A stretch of DNA of 64,000 nt from Chloroflexota bacterium. Lineage in GTDB: Bacteria; Chloroflexota; UBA6077; SHYK01. Location of the stretch: positions 1-64,000 of the forward strand of contig DASRDP010000036.1 in assembly GCA_035652535.1 (NCBI GenBank), read 5' to 3'. This document shows positions 1 through 8,806 of the stretch, piece after piece (positions within the stretch are counted from its first letter, which is position 1; every line of letters starts with the position of its first letter). Under the pieces are notes generated by a model. It was not told the DNA's origin and did not search any database. It saw only the letters and a program-made list of their open reading frames with translations. The translations under genes were made by a program, and so were the position numbers.

Positions 1-59
1 CGCGGTGGGAGAGGGCTGTGCCGACGCACCCGAACACAATCTCAACAACTGGAGCAACC

Positions 60-557
60 ATGTCGCAAGACCACCCAGCCGCTGACCGTCCACAGTTTCC
101 AGAGGGCTACGGTGTCGACCGAACACATCGGGCCGACATGCTGAGCTGGGATGACGCGGGGGAGCGTCTCGCCGCTGCGCGGAACTACTGGGTGTGCACC
201 GCCGACGCGGCCGGTCGTCCGCACGCCGCGCCCGTCTGGGGGCTGTGGTCGGACGGCGCGCTCTACTTCTCCACAGACCCGGCTTCGCGCAAGGGACGGA
301 ATCTGGCGGCGAGGCCGGAGGTCGTGGTCCACCTGGAGAGTGGGGATGACGTCGTCATCATCGAGGGGACGGCGGAGCGCGTGCGAGATGTGGCCCTCCT
401 GGAAGGCCTCGTCGATCCGTACGAGCGCAAATACGGCGTCCGCGTGGACTTCACCGACGAGAGCTTCGCCGTCTACGTGGCGCGGCCGCGGCGGGCGTTT
501 GCGTGGTTCGAGCGCACCTTTCCGACGACGGCGACGCGCTGGCGGTTCGACGCCTAA
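60..557 (+). CDS. Pyridoxamine 5'-phosphate oxidase-fold (PPOX) protein
   Basis: This is a 165-residue cytosolic protein of the split-barrel PPOX/F420- or FMN-binding family, whose members reduce or oxidise small substrates or bind flavin. The N-terminal half has the family pattern YWVCTADAAGRPHAAPVWG followed by LYFSTDPASRKGRNL, in which Arg/Lys normally contact the cofactor phosphate. The strand EVVVHLESGDDVVIIEGTAE follows. The ATG at 60 was chosen because GGAG lies five bases upstream; a GTG at 18 in frame would add 14 residues. The next gene starts 66 bases downstream on the same strand. Cofactor (FMN or F420) and substrate cannot be told from sequence alone. Confidence 0.8.
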   Translation: MSQDHPAADRPQFPEGYGVDRTHRADMLSWDDAGERLAAARNYWVCTADAAGRPHAAPVWGLWSDGALYFSTDPASRKGRNLAARPEVVVHLESGDDVVIIEGTAERVRDVALLEGLVDPYERKYGVRVDFTDESFAVYVARPRRAFAWFERTFPTTATRWRFDA

Positions 558-622
558 CGCCCTTTCGCGCCGGCTGGCGCCTCGACGATACTAAAGCTGC
601 CATTGGATGGAAGGAGAGATGC

Positions 623-1756
623 ATGGCCGCTGCGCCGGATAAACCGCGACCAGACCTCTTGAGCCGCACGCCCGCGTACCAGAACGGCGGGTTCACCTAC
701 GACCGGTGGATGGAAGCCCAGGGGCTGCCCATTCACCGGGGCTACTACATCGGAGACCTGCGCACTGCGCCGCTCGGTCGCTGGGACGAGCGGGAGTGCG
801 ACGCCGCCTTCATTCAGCTCATGGGGCAGGAGGGCGTGAGCGAGGCGCGGATCAGCGAGATCCGCCCTGGGGCCACGCTGCCGCCGCTGAAGCTGGCGGT
901 CGACGAGCTGATCTACGTCGTCGAGGGGCGCGGTCTCACCACCGTCTGGCCCTCCGAGGGGGCGGCGAAGACCACCTTCGAGTGGCAGACGCGGAGCATG
1001 TTCGTCGTACCGCACAACTTCACCCACCAGCTCTCCAACGCGCAGGGCGACCGCCCCGTGCGCCTGCTCCACTACAACTACCTTCCCGTCGCCATGTCGG
1101 CCGTCCAGGATCCGTCCATCTTCTTCAACAACCCGGTCGGGGTGGGAGAGTCCGTCGAGGACCAGCTCTACGCCGAGGCGCGCGGGATCACCGGAGAGAT
1201 CCAGGGGATGCCGGCGCCGGGCTCGTTCTGGTACGGCAACTTCTTCCCGGACATGGGCGCCTGGGACAAGCTGGTGCCATTTCGGGGCCGGGGCGCGGGC
1301 GGCACAACGGTCTTCGTCGGGTTCCCCGGCTCAGAGCTGTCCTGCCACATGTCGGTGTTCCCCGCCCGAACCTACAAGCGCGCGCACCGACACGGACCCG
1401 GGCGCGTCATCGTGATCCCGCGCGGCGAGGGCTTCTCGATCCTGTGGGAAGAGGGGAAGGAGAAGATCGTGGTCCCGTGGCACGAGGCGAGCCTCTTCGT
1501 CCCGCCGAACCGCTGGTTCCACCAGCACTTCAACCTGGGCGGCGAGCCGGCGCGCTACCTCGCCTTTCATCCGCTGCGCCAGTTCTCGGGCCATGCCGAG
1601 AGCGTGCAGGATCGAGCCCGCGACCAGATCGACTACACGGCCGAGGAGCCGTGGGTTCGGGAGAAATTCGAGGCGGAGCTGGCGCAGCGGGGGCTCAGCA
1701 CGGGGATGCCGCCGGAGGCGTACACGATTCCCAACTACGAGTGGGGGTACGACTGA
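623..1756 (+). CDS. Double-cupin protein, possible dioxygenase
   Basis: A 377-residue two-cupin protein resembling the gentisate-dioxygenase/bicupin group. The N-terminal cupin (about residues 60-150) contains DELIYVVEGRG and HNFTHQLSN but lacks a His-x-His at its first motif. The C-terminal cupin (about 230-330) carries AHRHGPGRVIVIPRGEG and later RWFHQHFN, giving a plausible metal site of two or three histidines. The start is the ATG at 623, preceded by AAGGAGAG at 611-618. Neighbouring Rieske, UbiD and LigB genes make a ring-cleaving or related role in aromatic catabolism likely, but that is inference. The usual cupin glutamate is not obvious, so a non-oxygenase role is possible. Confidence 0.75.
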   Translation: MAAAPDKPRPDLLSRTPAYQNGGFTYDRWMEAQGLPIHRGYYIGDLRTAPLGRWDERECDAAFIQLMGQEGVSEARISEIRPGATLPPLKLAVDELIYVVEGRGLTTVWPSEGAAKTTFEWQTRSMFVVPHNFTHQLSNAQGDRPVRLLHYNYLPVAMSAVQDPSIFFNNPVGVGESVEDQLYAEARGITGEIQGMPAPGSFWYGNFFPDMGAWDKLVPFRGRGAGGTTVFVGFPGSELSCHMSVFPARTYKRAHRHGPGRVIVIPRGEGFSILWEEGKEKIVVPWHEASLFVPPNRWFHQHFNLGGEPARYLAFHPLRQFSGHAESVQDRARDQIDYTAEEPWVREKFEAELAQRGLSTGMPPEAYTIPNYEWGYD

Positions 1757-1757
1757 C

Positions 1758-1969
1758 GACCGCTCCTTCCCCCCTTGCGGGGGAAGGCGGGGATGGGGGG
1801 GTCCCCCTCACCCTCACCCTCTCCCCCGACCGCGGGGGAGAGGGGATTGACCGCTCCTTCGCCCCTTGCGGGGGAAGGCGGGGATGGGGGGTGTCCCCCT
1901 CACCCTCCCCCTCTCCCCCGACCGCGGGGGAGAGGGGATTGACCGCTCCTTCCCCCCTTGCGGGGGAAG
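1758..1969. repeat. Tandem intergenic repeat, about 91-92 bp, 2.3 copies
   Basis: Two nearly complete copies (1758-1848 and 1849-1940) and a third partial copy (1941-1969) each begin GACCGCTCCTT and contain C-rich and G-rich blocks able to pair with each other (CCCCCTTGCGGGGG, CTCCCCCGACCGCGGGGGAG). Open frames through it are repeat artefacts. It fills most of the 319-base gap between the cupin gene and the converging Rieske gene and may act as a bidirectional transcription barrier. Confidence 0.8.
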
Positions 1970-1986
1970 AGTGTGGAACCCGGTAG

Positions 1987-2053
1987 GGCGGGGGTTTATC
2001 CCCCGCCGCGACGTCGAGCATTGCGTCGGGTCGGCTGGGGACAAGCCCCAGCC
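1987..2053. repeat. Pair of GC-rich hairpins between convergent genes
   Basis: The first hairpin is GGCGGGGG (1987-1994), loop TTTAT, CCCCCGCC (2000-2007). The second is GGCTGGGG (2033-2040), loop ACAAG, CCCCAGCC (2046-2053). Both stems are perfect 8-mers. They sit just before the 3' end of the minus-strand Rieske gene and just after the 92-bp repeats, so they may end transcription from either side. There is no U-tract. Confidence 0.55.
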
Positions 2054-2075
2054 CTACCAGACTAGCCCTACCAGA

Positions 2076-3365
2076 CTAGTGCACCGGCTCCAGGACGGCC
2101 TTCTCGCCCTGCAGCCGAATGGCCGCTTCCTTGAGCACCGGGCTGTACTTGCTCGCCTGCCCCGCGCGGCTGATCTGGTTGGGGTCGCCGCGGTTGAAGA
2201 GCACCTGCTCGGTGTGCAGCTCGTGACAGACGTTGGTGGCGGGGTCCCGGAAGATGTTCATCGGGTCCTCGCCCTTCTCCACCTTCAGGAGGTTCAGCTC
2301 GAGCAGCTTGCGGTACATCGCGACGCCCTTGTCCGACAGCCCCAGGTGCTCCTCGCGACGATCGGCAATGTCGCCCTGCGTGTACCACATCGCCATGTCC
2401 TGGCCGCTGTTGTTGTCCAGATACTGCCACTCCGGCTGGCCGTGCTCGTCGAGGCCGGGCACCGGGACGTCGTAGAGCGGGATCGTCTCCTGCGGGCGAA
2501 TCTCGAGGCCCGGCCGCGGCGGATGGGCCGAGTACCACCAGTACAGCGTGTGGGTGTCGTCGATGGGGACACGGATCTGGAAGGCATTGCCGGTCCGCAG
2601 GATGTTTGGGAAGACGACGGGGTGCCCCACGGACCAGCCGTCGTCGTCCTCCGTCATCCCCTCGAGGAGCCGCCGCTTGATGATGCCGTACTCGAAAACG
2701 TCGAAGCCGATCTTGGTGTGCTTCCAGGGCGTCTTGCCCAGATTGGCGTCGTAGCGCTTGAGGTCCGGGCGGCCGAGGCGCTGCAGGACGTAATTCGAGA
2801 AGTACGTGTGCAGCCACTCCACGTGGACCGGGTCCAGGGAGTTCTCCATGATCTGGAGCCAGTTGCAGGGAATGATCGCCGTCCCGATGTCGCGCATCAC
2901 GTTGTCCCACACGAAGAGGTCCCAGTTCGGGATCAACGGCGCCGGCTGCGGCCCCAGGTACGCGAAGATCATGCCCGCCTTTTCCTGCACGGGGTAGGCG
3001 GTGATGGTCACGCGGTCCCTGAACGTGCTGCCCGGGTCCTCGGTCTGCTCGTATGGCTGATCGAGGCAGCGACCCGTCGCGTCGAAGAGCCAGCCGTGAT
3101 ACGCGCAGCGGAGGCCGTCCTGCTCGGGGATGCCGAACACCATGCCAGCGCGGCGGTGGGGGCAGCGGTCGCCGACGAGACCGAGCTTCCCCTGGCGGTC
3201 GCGATAGAGCACGAGATCCTCGCCGAGCAGACGAACGGGACGGGTCCCGTGTTCCTTGAGCTGTGCGCTCGCGGCGATGGGGTGCCAGTAGCGCCGGAGC
3301 AGGGTGCCCATGGGCGTTCCGGGCCCTACTCGCGTCATGCGCTCATTCTCCTGCTCGGTCAGCAT
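2076..3365 (-). CDS. Rieske non-heme iron oxygenase, alpha subunit
   Basis: A 429-residue aromatic-ring-hydroxylating-type oxygenase of the phthalate 4,5-dioxygenase/vanillate demethylase branch. The [2Fe-2S] Rieske motif is CPHRRAG plus CAYHGW near residues 70-95. The mononuclear iron site is in NSLDPVHVEWLHTYF (Asp and two His). The ATG at 3365 is preceded by GGGAGGAG; the frame extends upstream without a good site. It is close to the oxygenase at 13884 (shared NWLQIMENSLDPVH) and more distant from that at 36749. No ferredoxin or reductase partner is encoded next to it. The substrate is unknown, perhaps an aromatic acid or aryl ether. Confidence 0.9.
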   Translation of the reverse strand: MLTEQENERMTRVGPGTPMGTLLRRYWHPIAASAQLKEHGTRPVRLLGEDLVLYRDRQGKLGLVGDRCPHRRAGMVFGIPEQDGLRCAYHGWLFDATGRCLDQPYEQTEDPGSTFRDRVTITAYPVQEKAGMIFAYLGPQPAPLIPNWDLFVWDNVMRDIGTAIIPCNWLQIMENSLDPVHVEWLHTYFSNYVLQRLGRPDLKRYDANLGKTPWKHTKIGFDVFEYGIIKRRLLEGMTEDDDGWSVGHPVVFPNILRTGNAFQIRVPIDDTHTLYWWYSAHPPRPGLEIRPQETIPLYDVPVPGLDEHGQPEWQYLDNNSGQDMAMWYTQGDIADRREEHLGLSDKGVAMYRKLLELNLLKVEKGEDPMNIFRDPATNVCHELHTEQVLFNRGDPNQISRAGQASKYSPVLKEAAIRLQGEKAVLEPVH

Positions 3366-3451
3366 CGCTCTCCTCCCGTGGCCAGGATCAAGTGGCTGGC
3401 GAATCTGTTGATTTTCGCGTGAAACTCGGGCAGTTTGGGTTCCCATCGTAT

Positions 3452-3470
3452 CACGAAGCGCGATTTCGTG
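3452..3470. promoter_or_regulatory. Palindrome between divergent genes, operator candidate
   Basis: CACGAA (3452-3457), a 7-base spacer and TTCGTG (3465-3470) form a perfect 6-base inverted repeat. It lies in the gap between the minus-strand Rieske gene and the plus-strand binding-protein operon. Its size and place fit a dimeric repressor or activator site, but no regulator gene is adjacent. Confidence 0.3.
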
Positions 3471-3528
3471 CGATTCCCGTGGCGACGAGCGGCGGCCGGC
3501 GCCCGACGCCGGTTAAAAGAGCCGCAGC

Positions 3529-3557
3529 TTGACACTTCCGGCGGGCACGCGTATCAC
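3529..3557 (+). promoter_or_regulatory. Sigma-70-type promoter for the 3633 transporter operon
   Basis: A perfect -35 TTGACA (3529-3534) is followed after exactly 17 bases by TATCAC (3552-3557). Predicted transcription start is near 3564, leaving about 70 bases of leader before the ATG at 3633. Confidence 0.6.
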
Positions 3558-3632
3558 TCTGGTAACATGGGCCCGCTTCTTGGGCGCCTTTCCGTCGCCG
3601 CTCGCCAACCCTGATTCGCATGGTGGATAAGA

Positions 3633-5276
3633 ATGCCGAAATTTCGCAGTCTGTATTGGCTCGCGAGCCTCTTGCTGCTGCTGGCGTCCTGCACGTCAGC
3701 CGCGTCGCCGACGCAGAACCCGGGCGGGGCCTCGCGTAAGGGCGGGGTGCTGCGGGTGGCGACGCTCGGCGGGGCGCCGAAGGTGCTGCATCCCTATCCC
3801 GAGCCCCAGTACAACACGACGCCGCTGGCGGACGCCCTCACCCTGATGGAATCCGGACTCATCGACCTGAACTACGACACCCTCGACTACTGGGTCAATC
3901 CGGACTATTGCCTTGCCAAGGACATGCCCGTCATCTCACCCGATGGACGCACCTTCACCTTTACCCTCCGCGACGACATCAAGTGGAGCGATGGTCAGCC
4001 CATCACGTCCGCGGACTTCCAGTTCGCGTGGGACAACGCAAGCAAGCCCGAAAACGACTTCGTCGGCCTCGACGACCTGGAGCGCATCGCGTCCTTTACG
4101 ACGCCGGACCCGAAAACGATCGTCGTGACCCTGAAGGAACCCCTTGCACGGTTCCTCGCCATGGGGATCGCGGCCGGCATCGGGCCCGTTCCCAAGCACG
4201 TCTGGGAAGGGAAACCGTGGCTGGACCCCAACGGCAACCCGGAGATCTTGAAGCCGACGGTGGTTAGCGGCCCGTTCATACCCAAGGAGATCAGCGCCGA
4301 GCGCACCACCTTCGTGCGGAACCCCAACTACTGGGGCAAGGCGCCCCAGCTCGACGAAATCGACTTCATCGCCGCTTCGCCCCAGACGGCGCTGGAGCTG
4401 GCGAAGACCCAGCAGGCGGAGTGGGTCGAGCAATTCCCGCCCTCGCAGTTCACCGAGGCGAAGCAGATCAGCACCCTCAATGTTATCGACTGGTCTGGCG
4501 CCTCTGGGAGCTATCGAAGCATCGAGTTCAACCTGCGGCGTCCGCTGCTCGCCGACAAGCGCGTTCGGGAGGCGCTCGTCCGCGCCATCAATCGCGCGGA
4601 CCTCATCCAGTTCGAGGACAATCTCGCGGTTCCCCAGTACGGCCTCTACACTGAGGGCAACACGAAGTGGGTGAACCACAACGTCGAGCACTACGACTAC
4701 GACATGAACAAGGCGAAGAGCCTGCTGAAGGACGCGGGCTACACCCTCGACGGTACGGTGCTGAAGGACCGGAGCGGACAGCCGGTCAAGGTGGAGATCC
4801 TGTTCCCGACCACGAGCCAGCCGCGGCAGAAGATGGCCGCGTACCTGCAGCAGCAATGGAAGCAGCTCGGGATCGACGCCACGGTGACGGGACTCGAATT
4901 CAACACGTTCGTCGACCGCGCCCAGCGTCAGAAAGACTTCGACATCACGATGGGAAGCTGGACCGCCGGGCTGGACCCCGACGGGATCCGCAGCCAGATC
5001 AAGAGCGACGGGACGCAGAATGCCACGGGCTATTCGAATCCCCGCGTCGACCAGCTCATGGACCAGGGTGCCGTGGAGCAGGACGAGGGACGACGGAAGT
5101 CGATCTACGACGAGGTCCAGAAGACCGTCATGGACGACCTTCCCATGTTCCCGACCGTCACCCTGAAGAACTTCACCGCTTTCGACAAGAAGGTCCAGGG
5201 CGTATCGCCATCCAAGGGCGGCGACATCCTGACGGCGAACAACATGCAGGTCCTCTCGTGGTCGCTGGCGCAGTAG
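3633..5276 (+). CDS. ABC transporter substrate-binding lipoprotein, family 5
   Basis: A 547-residue extracellular binding protein (SBP_bac_5 family: peptides, nickel, opines or other solutes). The signal peptide has a lipobox ending LLASC, with Cys20 as the lipid anchor. The body has the family hallmarks FTFTLRDDIKWSDGQPITSADFQFAWD and, near residue 310, RVREALVRAINRADL. The permease genes follow 13 and then -4 bases downstream, so this is the binding component of that uptake system. A good promoter lies upstream at 3529. No ATPase gene is in the operon, so a shared ATPase elsewhere is required. The ligand is not predictable. Confidence 0.93.
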   Translation: MPKFRSLYWLASLLLLLASCTSAASPTQNPGGASRKGGVLRVATLGGAPKVLHPYPEPQYNTTPLADALTLMESGLIDLNYDTLDYWVNPDYCLAKDMPVISPDGRTFTFTLRDDIKWSDGQPITSADFQFAWDNASKPENDFVGLDDLERIASFTTPDPKTIVVTLKEPLARFLAMGIAAGIGPVPKHVWEGKPWLDPNGNPEILKPTVVSGPFIPKEISAERTTFVRNPNYWGKAPQLDEIDFIAASPQTALELAKTQQAEWVEQFPPSQFTEAKQISTLNVIDWSGASGSYRSIEFNLRRPLLADKRVREALVRAINRADLIQFEDNLAVPQYGLYTEGNTKWVNHNVEHYDYDMNKAKSLLKDAGYTLDGTVLKDRSGQPVKVEILFPTTSQPRQKMAAYLQQQWKQLGIDATVTGLEFNTFVDRAQRQKDFDITMGSWTAGLDPDGIRSQIKSDGTQNATGYSNPRVDQLMDQGAVEQDEGRRKSIYDEVQKTVMDDLPMFPTVTLKNFTAFDKKVQGVSPSKGGDILTANNMQVLSWSLAQ

Positions 5277-5289
5277 CTCTCACCTTCTG

Positions 5290-6228
5290 ATGCACCAATT
5301 CCTCATCCGGCGGCTCATTCAGTCAGCGCTGCTGCTCTGGCTGCTGATGACGTTCACCTTCGCGCTGACGCGGCTCACGCCCGGCGGGCCGGAGGCCGCA
5401 TTCCTCGAGAACCCCAAGATCACGCAGGAGGACATCGCGCGGATGCGCGCGCGGTTCGGCCTGGACGACCCGATGCCCCTTGCGTACGCGAAGTGGCTCA
5501 CGAGCGCCGTGACCCTGGACTTCGGGCGCTCGTACTTCTACCTGCGTCCGCCTCTGGACGTGATGAAGGATCGAGTGTGGCCGACGGTTCAGCTCGGGCT
5601 CCTCGCCTATTGCTTCGCGGTGCTCGGCATCCCCCTTGGGATCGTGGCGGCGTTTCACCGAGGGCGCCCACCAGACGTCATCATTCGGATCTTCACCGTC
5701 CTGTGGGACGCCGTGCCCACCTGGTGGATGGCGCTGGTCATCATCGTCGTCCTGAGCGCGACCATCGGCTGGTTTCCCCAGGGCCAGGGGCGAGACGGTC
5801 CCGTCGACTGGTTCACCCACATCATCTTTCCGTCCATGATTCTGGGAATGGGTGGGATGGTGGCCTTCACCCGGTACGTGCGCAGCCAGGTGCTGGAGGT
5901 CCTGGGGCAGGACTACGTGCGCGTCGCGCGCGCGAAGGGACTGCCCGAATACATCGTCACCGGGCGCCACATCCTGCGCAACTCGCTGCTCCCGGTCGTC
6001 ACGCTGCTGGGCGGATTTCTCCCCTCGCTGCTCTCGGGCGCCGCCATCACCGAGGGGATCTTCAACTGGCCGGGGATGGGCCGCCTCTATCTGGAGGCGG
6101 CCTCCACGCGCGATTACCCGCTCCTGCTGTGCATCATCACGGTCCTGACGCTGGCGACCCTGATCGGCATGCTCTGTGCCGACCTGCTGTATGGATTCGT
6201 CGACCCGCGCATTCGGTACACGCGATGA
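5290..6228 (+). CDS. Dpp/Opp-type ABC transporter permease, DppB class
   Basis: A 312-residue inner-membrane permease with about six helices, beginning with a long N-terminal hydrophobic segment (LIQSALLLWLLMTFTFALTRLTPGGP), typical of DppB-class subunits. The cytoplasmic EAA coupling loop is in QVLEVLGQDYVRVARAKGLPE (about residues 200-220), where the ATPase docks. C-terminal GIFNWPGMGRLYLEAASTRDYPLL is also characteristic. It follows the binding protein by 13 bases and its TGA overlaps the next ATG. Confidence 0.95.
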   Translation: MHQFLIRRLIQSALLLWLLMTFTFALTRLTPGGPEAAFLENPKITQEDIARMRARFGLDDPMPLAYAKWLTSAVTLDFGRSYFYLRPPLDVMKDRVWPTVQLGLLAYCFAVLGIPLGIVAAFHRGRPPDVIIRIFTVLWDAVPTWWMALVIIVVLSATIGWFPQGQGRDGPVDWFTHIIFPSMILGMGGMVAFTRYVRSQVLEVLGQDYVRVARAKGLPEYIVTGRHILRNSLLPVVTLLGGFLPSLLSGAAITEGIFNWPGMGRLYLEAASTRDYPLLLCIITVLTLATLIGMLCADLLYGFVDPRIRYTR

Positions 6229-7199
6229 CGCAGGTCACGGGCCAGCCGCAGTTCTCGCGCACGACCGGCCGCGATGGCGCGCGCGACCGCGAGGCACGCC
6301 CGCCGAAGGACGCCCAGGTCGAGGAGATCGTTCCGTCCAAGGGGCTGTATCGGCGCGCATGGGAGAAGTTCCGGCATGACCCGGTCAGCGTGGCGGCGGC
6401 CTGCGGTCTCAGCCTCATCGTCCTCATCACCCTGCTCGGGCCGGTGTTCGCGGACCAGGTCCTTCACACCACACCGGAGACCATCATGCGCCTGCCGGAC
6501 CAGCGGGTCGCCATCTTGCAGCCGCCGGATTCGCGGTTCCTGCTCGGGACCGACGACCTCGGCCGTGACGTCCTCACGCGACTGCTGTACGCCGGTCGTG
6601 TTTCCCTCTCCATCGGCTTCATGGTCGCGTTCATCTCCATCGTCGTCGGCACGGCCGCTGGGCTGGCTGCGGGCTATTGGGGCGGATGGGTCGACGACGT
6701 CATCAACGCCGTCATTCAGTTCGTCTTCAACATCCCCGGGCTCTTTGTCCTCATCATTCTCTCCGTCATGTTCCGCCCCGGCGTCGTGGCGCTGGCCATC
6801 ATCTTCGGCTTCTTCTTCTGGCCTGGCACGGCGCGGCAGGTGCGCGGGGTCGCGCAGTCGGTCCGAAACCTCGACTACGTGGTTGCCGCGCAGTCACTGG
6901 GGGCCAGCAGCGTGCGGGTGATGGTCCGCCACATCCTGCCGAACGTGGCCAACATCATCATGGTAGTGGCCGGGTTCGACGTCGCCGGCGCGATTCTGGG
7001 CGAGTCGGCTCTCAGCTACCTTGGGTTTGGGGTCCAAGTTCCCCTCTCGAGCTGGGGCAACATGCTGAGCGGGTCCATCGATATGTTCCACAAGGCCCCG
7101 TGGCTCGTCTATCCGCCCGGCGCCATGATCTTCGTCACCGTCCTCTGCGTGGTGCTGCTTGCCGACGGGCTGCGGGATGCCCTCGACCCTCGGGTATAG
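6225..7199 (+). CDS. Dpp/Opp-type ABC transporter permease, DppC class
   Basis: A 324-residue inner-membrane partner of the preceding permease. The ATG at 6225 overlaps the upstream stop (ATGA), showing translational coupling. It has a hydrophilic N-terminus, the family motif FLLGTDDLGRDVLTRLLYAGR (about residues 105-125), five or six helices and an EAA loop at NLDYVVAAQSLGASSVRVM. C-terminal ESALSYLGFGVQVPLSSWGNML is typical of DppC. The operon ends here without ATPase genes. Confidence 0.95.
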   Translation: MTQVTGQPQFSRTTGRDGARDREARPPKDAQVEEIVPSKGLYRRAWEKFRHDPVSVAAACGLSLIVLITLLGPVFADQVLHTTPETIMRLPDQRVAILQPPDSRFLLGTDDLGRDVLTRLLYAGRVSLSIGFMVAFISIVVGTAAGLAAGYWGGWVDDVINAVIQFVFNIPGLFVLIILSVMFRPGVVALAIIFGFFFWPGTARQVRGVAQSVRNLDYVVAAQSLGASSVRVMVRHILPNVANIIMVVAGFDVAGAILGESALSYLGFGVQVPLSSWGNMLSGSIDMFHKAPWLVYPPGAMIFVTVLCVVLLADGLRDALDPRV

Positions 7200-7374
7200 C
7201 GCGGACTACGCGAAACAACCCAACCAAAACCGTCATGCCAGCTAGACATCAAGGGGCCCGGTATTCGTCCGGCGCGCTCGGTGGCGTTTGTTAACATGCT
7301 GATCACGATCCCGATCCCCGAGCTTTCCACTATTCGTACCCTGGGTTTCGTGACTTCACCATCCAGGACGGGCG

Positions 7375-8748
7375 ATGGCCATCGACACCCATCGGATCTG
7401 GCAGAGCGCGCTCGGCGAGCTGCAGATCCAGATGCGCCCCGAAGACTTCCGGACCTGGTTCCGCGATACGGACTTGCTCTCCTTCGACGGCTCGAAGTGC
7501 GTCGTGGGAGTCGAGAACCCGTTCAACCTCGAGTGGCTATCCACGAAATGCAACGGGCTCGTGAGCCGGACGCTGCAGACGCTCATCGGCCAGCCAGTCG
7601 GCGTAGAGTTCGTGATCGGCCGCGGTGAGGACAAGGCGACCGCCGAGCCGCTGCAGCTCTCCCCCCCACCGCGCCGCGCGAGCCTGCGCGCGCGCCGCTC
7701 GCGAGCACGGGACGATTTGCAGGCAGCCATCTCGCCACGGTACGTGTTTGAGACCTTCGTCGTGGGCACGAACAACCGCCTGGCCCACGCGGCGTGCATT
7801 GCCGTGGCGGAGCGACCGGGCCAGGTCCACAATCCGCTCTTCATTTACGGCGGCGTCGGCCTGGGGAAGACACACCTGCTGCACGCGATCGGCCACGCGG
7901 CGATCGACCGCGGGCTGCAGGTGGTGTACGTGTCGTCGGAGACGTTCACGAACCAGTTCATCGAATCCATCAGTCGGGGCCGAATGGAGGAGTTTCGGTC
8001 CAAGTATCGCCAGCCCCACATCCTCCTCATCGACGACATCCAGTTCATCGCCGGGAAAGAGGGCACGCAGGAAGAGTTCTTCCACACCTTCAACGCCGTG
8101 TACGAGGCGAGTGGTCAGATCGTGATCACCAGCGACCGGCACCCGAAAGCGATTACGACGCTGGAGGACCGCCTTCGCTCGCGCTTCGTGTGGGGACTGA
8201 TGGCGGACATCCAGCAGCCCGATCTGGAGACTCGGATCGCCATCCTCCGCGCGAAGACCGCCGAGACGGGGCGGTCCGGCAGGCCCGTGGCCCCGCCCGA
8301 GGTGCTGGACTTCATCGCCGCCAAGGTGCCGAGCAACATCCGCGAGCTGGAGGGAGCCCTCAATCGCGTCCTAGCCTATGCGGAACTGGCGTCGACGCCC
8401 GTTACGCTGGAACTCGCCGCGGCGGCGCTGGAAGACGTCATCGCACCCGCCGGGAAGCGCGCCATCGCGCCTGCCGCGGTGATTGATGCCGTCTGCTCCG
8501 CGATGGGCGTGGCGCGGAGCGACGTGGAAGGGAAACAACGCGATCGACGCGTCCTCCTGCCCCGCCAGATCGCCATGTACCTGTTGCGGGAGGCGACCGA
8601 GCTCTCCCTGTCGGAGATCGGCGCGCTGTTCGGCGGGCGGGACCACTCGACCGTGCTCCACAGCTGCGAAAAGATCGCCAACGGCCTGCAGCACAACGGC
8701 CACCTGCGGAACACGGTGCGCGCGATTCAGGAAGCGCTCGGCCATTAA
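7375..8748 (+). CDS. dnaA: Chromosomal replication initiator DnaA
   Basis: A 457-residue AAA+ initiator that binds DnaA boxes and melts the replication origin. Domain I (about 1-85) is followed by a short Arg-rich linker. The AAA+ domain has Walker A GGVGLGKTH (about residues 159-167), Walker B LLIDDIQFIAGKEGTQEEFFHTFN and arginine-finger/sensor regions. Domain IV ends with the DnaA signature GGRDHSTVLHSCEKI. The ATG at 7375 has AGGA six bases upstream. The setting is odd: peptide-permease genes on one side and a secreted-protein gene on the other, with no dnaN or recF and no recognisable DnaA boxes in the 175-base upstream gap. Confidence 0.97.
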   Translation: MAIDTHRIWQSALGELQIQMRPEDFRTWFRDTDLLSFDGSKCVVGVENPFNLEWLSTKCNGLVSRTLQTLIGQPVGVEFVIGRGEDKATAEPLQLSPPPRRASLRARRSRARDDLQAAISPRYVFETFVVGTNNRLAHAACIAVAERPGQVHNPLFIYGGVGLGKTHLLHAIGHAAIDRGLQVVYVSSETFTNQFIESISRGRMEEFRSKYRQPHILLIDDIQFIAGKEGTQEEFFHTFNAVYEASGQIVITSDRHPKAITTLEDRLRSRFVWGLMADIQQPDLETRIAILRAKTAETGRSGRPVAPPEVLDFIAAKVPSNIRELEGALNRVLAYAELASTPVTLELAAAALEDVIAPAGKRAIAPAAVIDAVCSAMGVARSDVEGKQRDRRVLLPRQIAMYLLREATELSLSEIGALFGGRDHSTVLHSCEKIANGLQHNGHLRNTVRAIQEALGH

Positions 8749-8806
8749 TCGTTGCGCCGACGAGCGCGCGCTCTGGTATTCGTCCGAGTCGCGCTCGGCC
8801 GCAGCC

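Noticed and set aside
1866-3422. A 518-codon plus-strand frame
   Set aside because: Antisense to the Rieske gene and begins inside the repeat block.
7200-7374. oriC upstream of dnaA
   Set aside because: No DnaA-box cluster or AT-rich unwinding region is evident.
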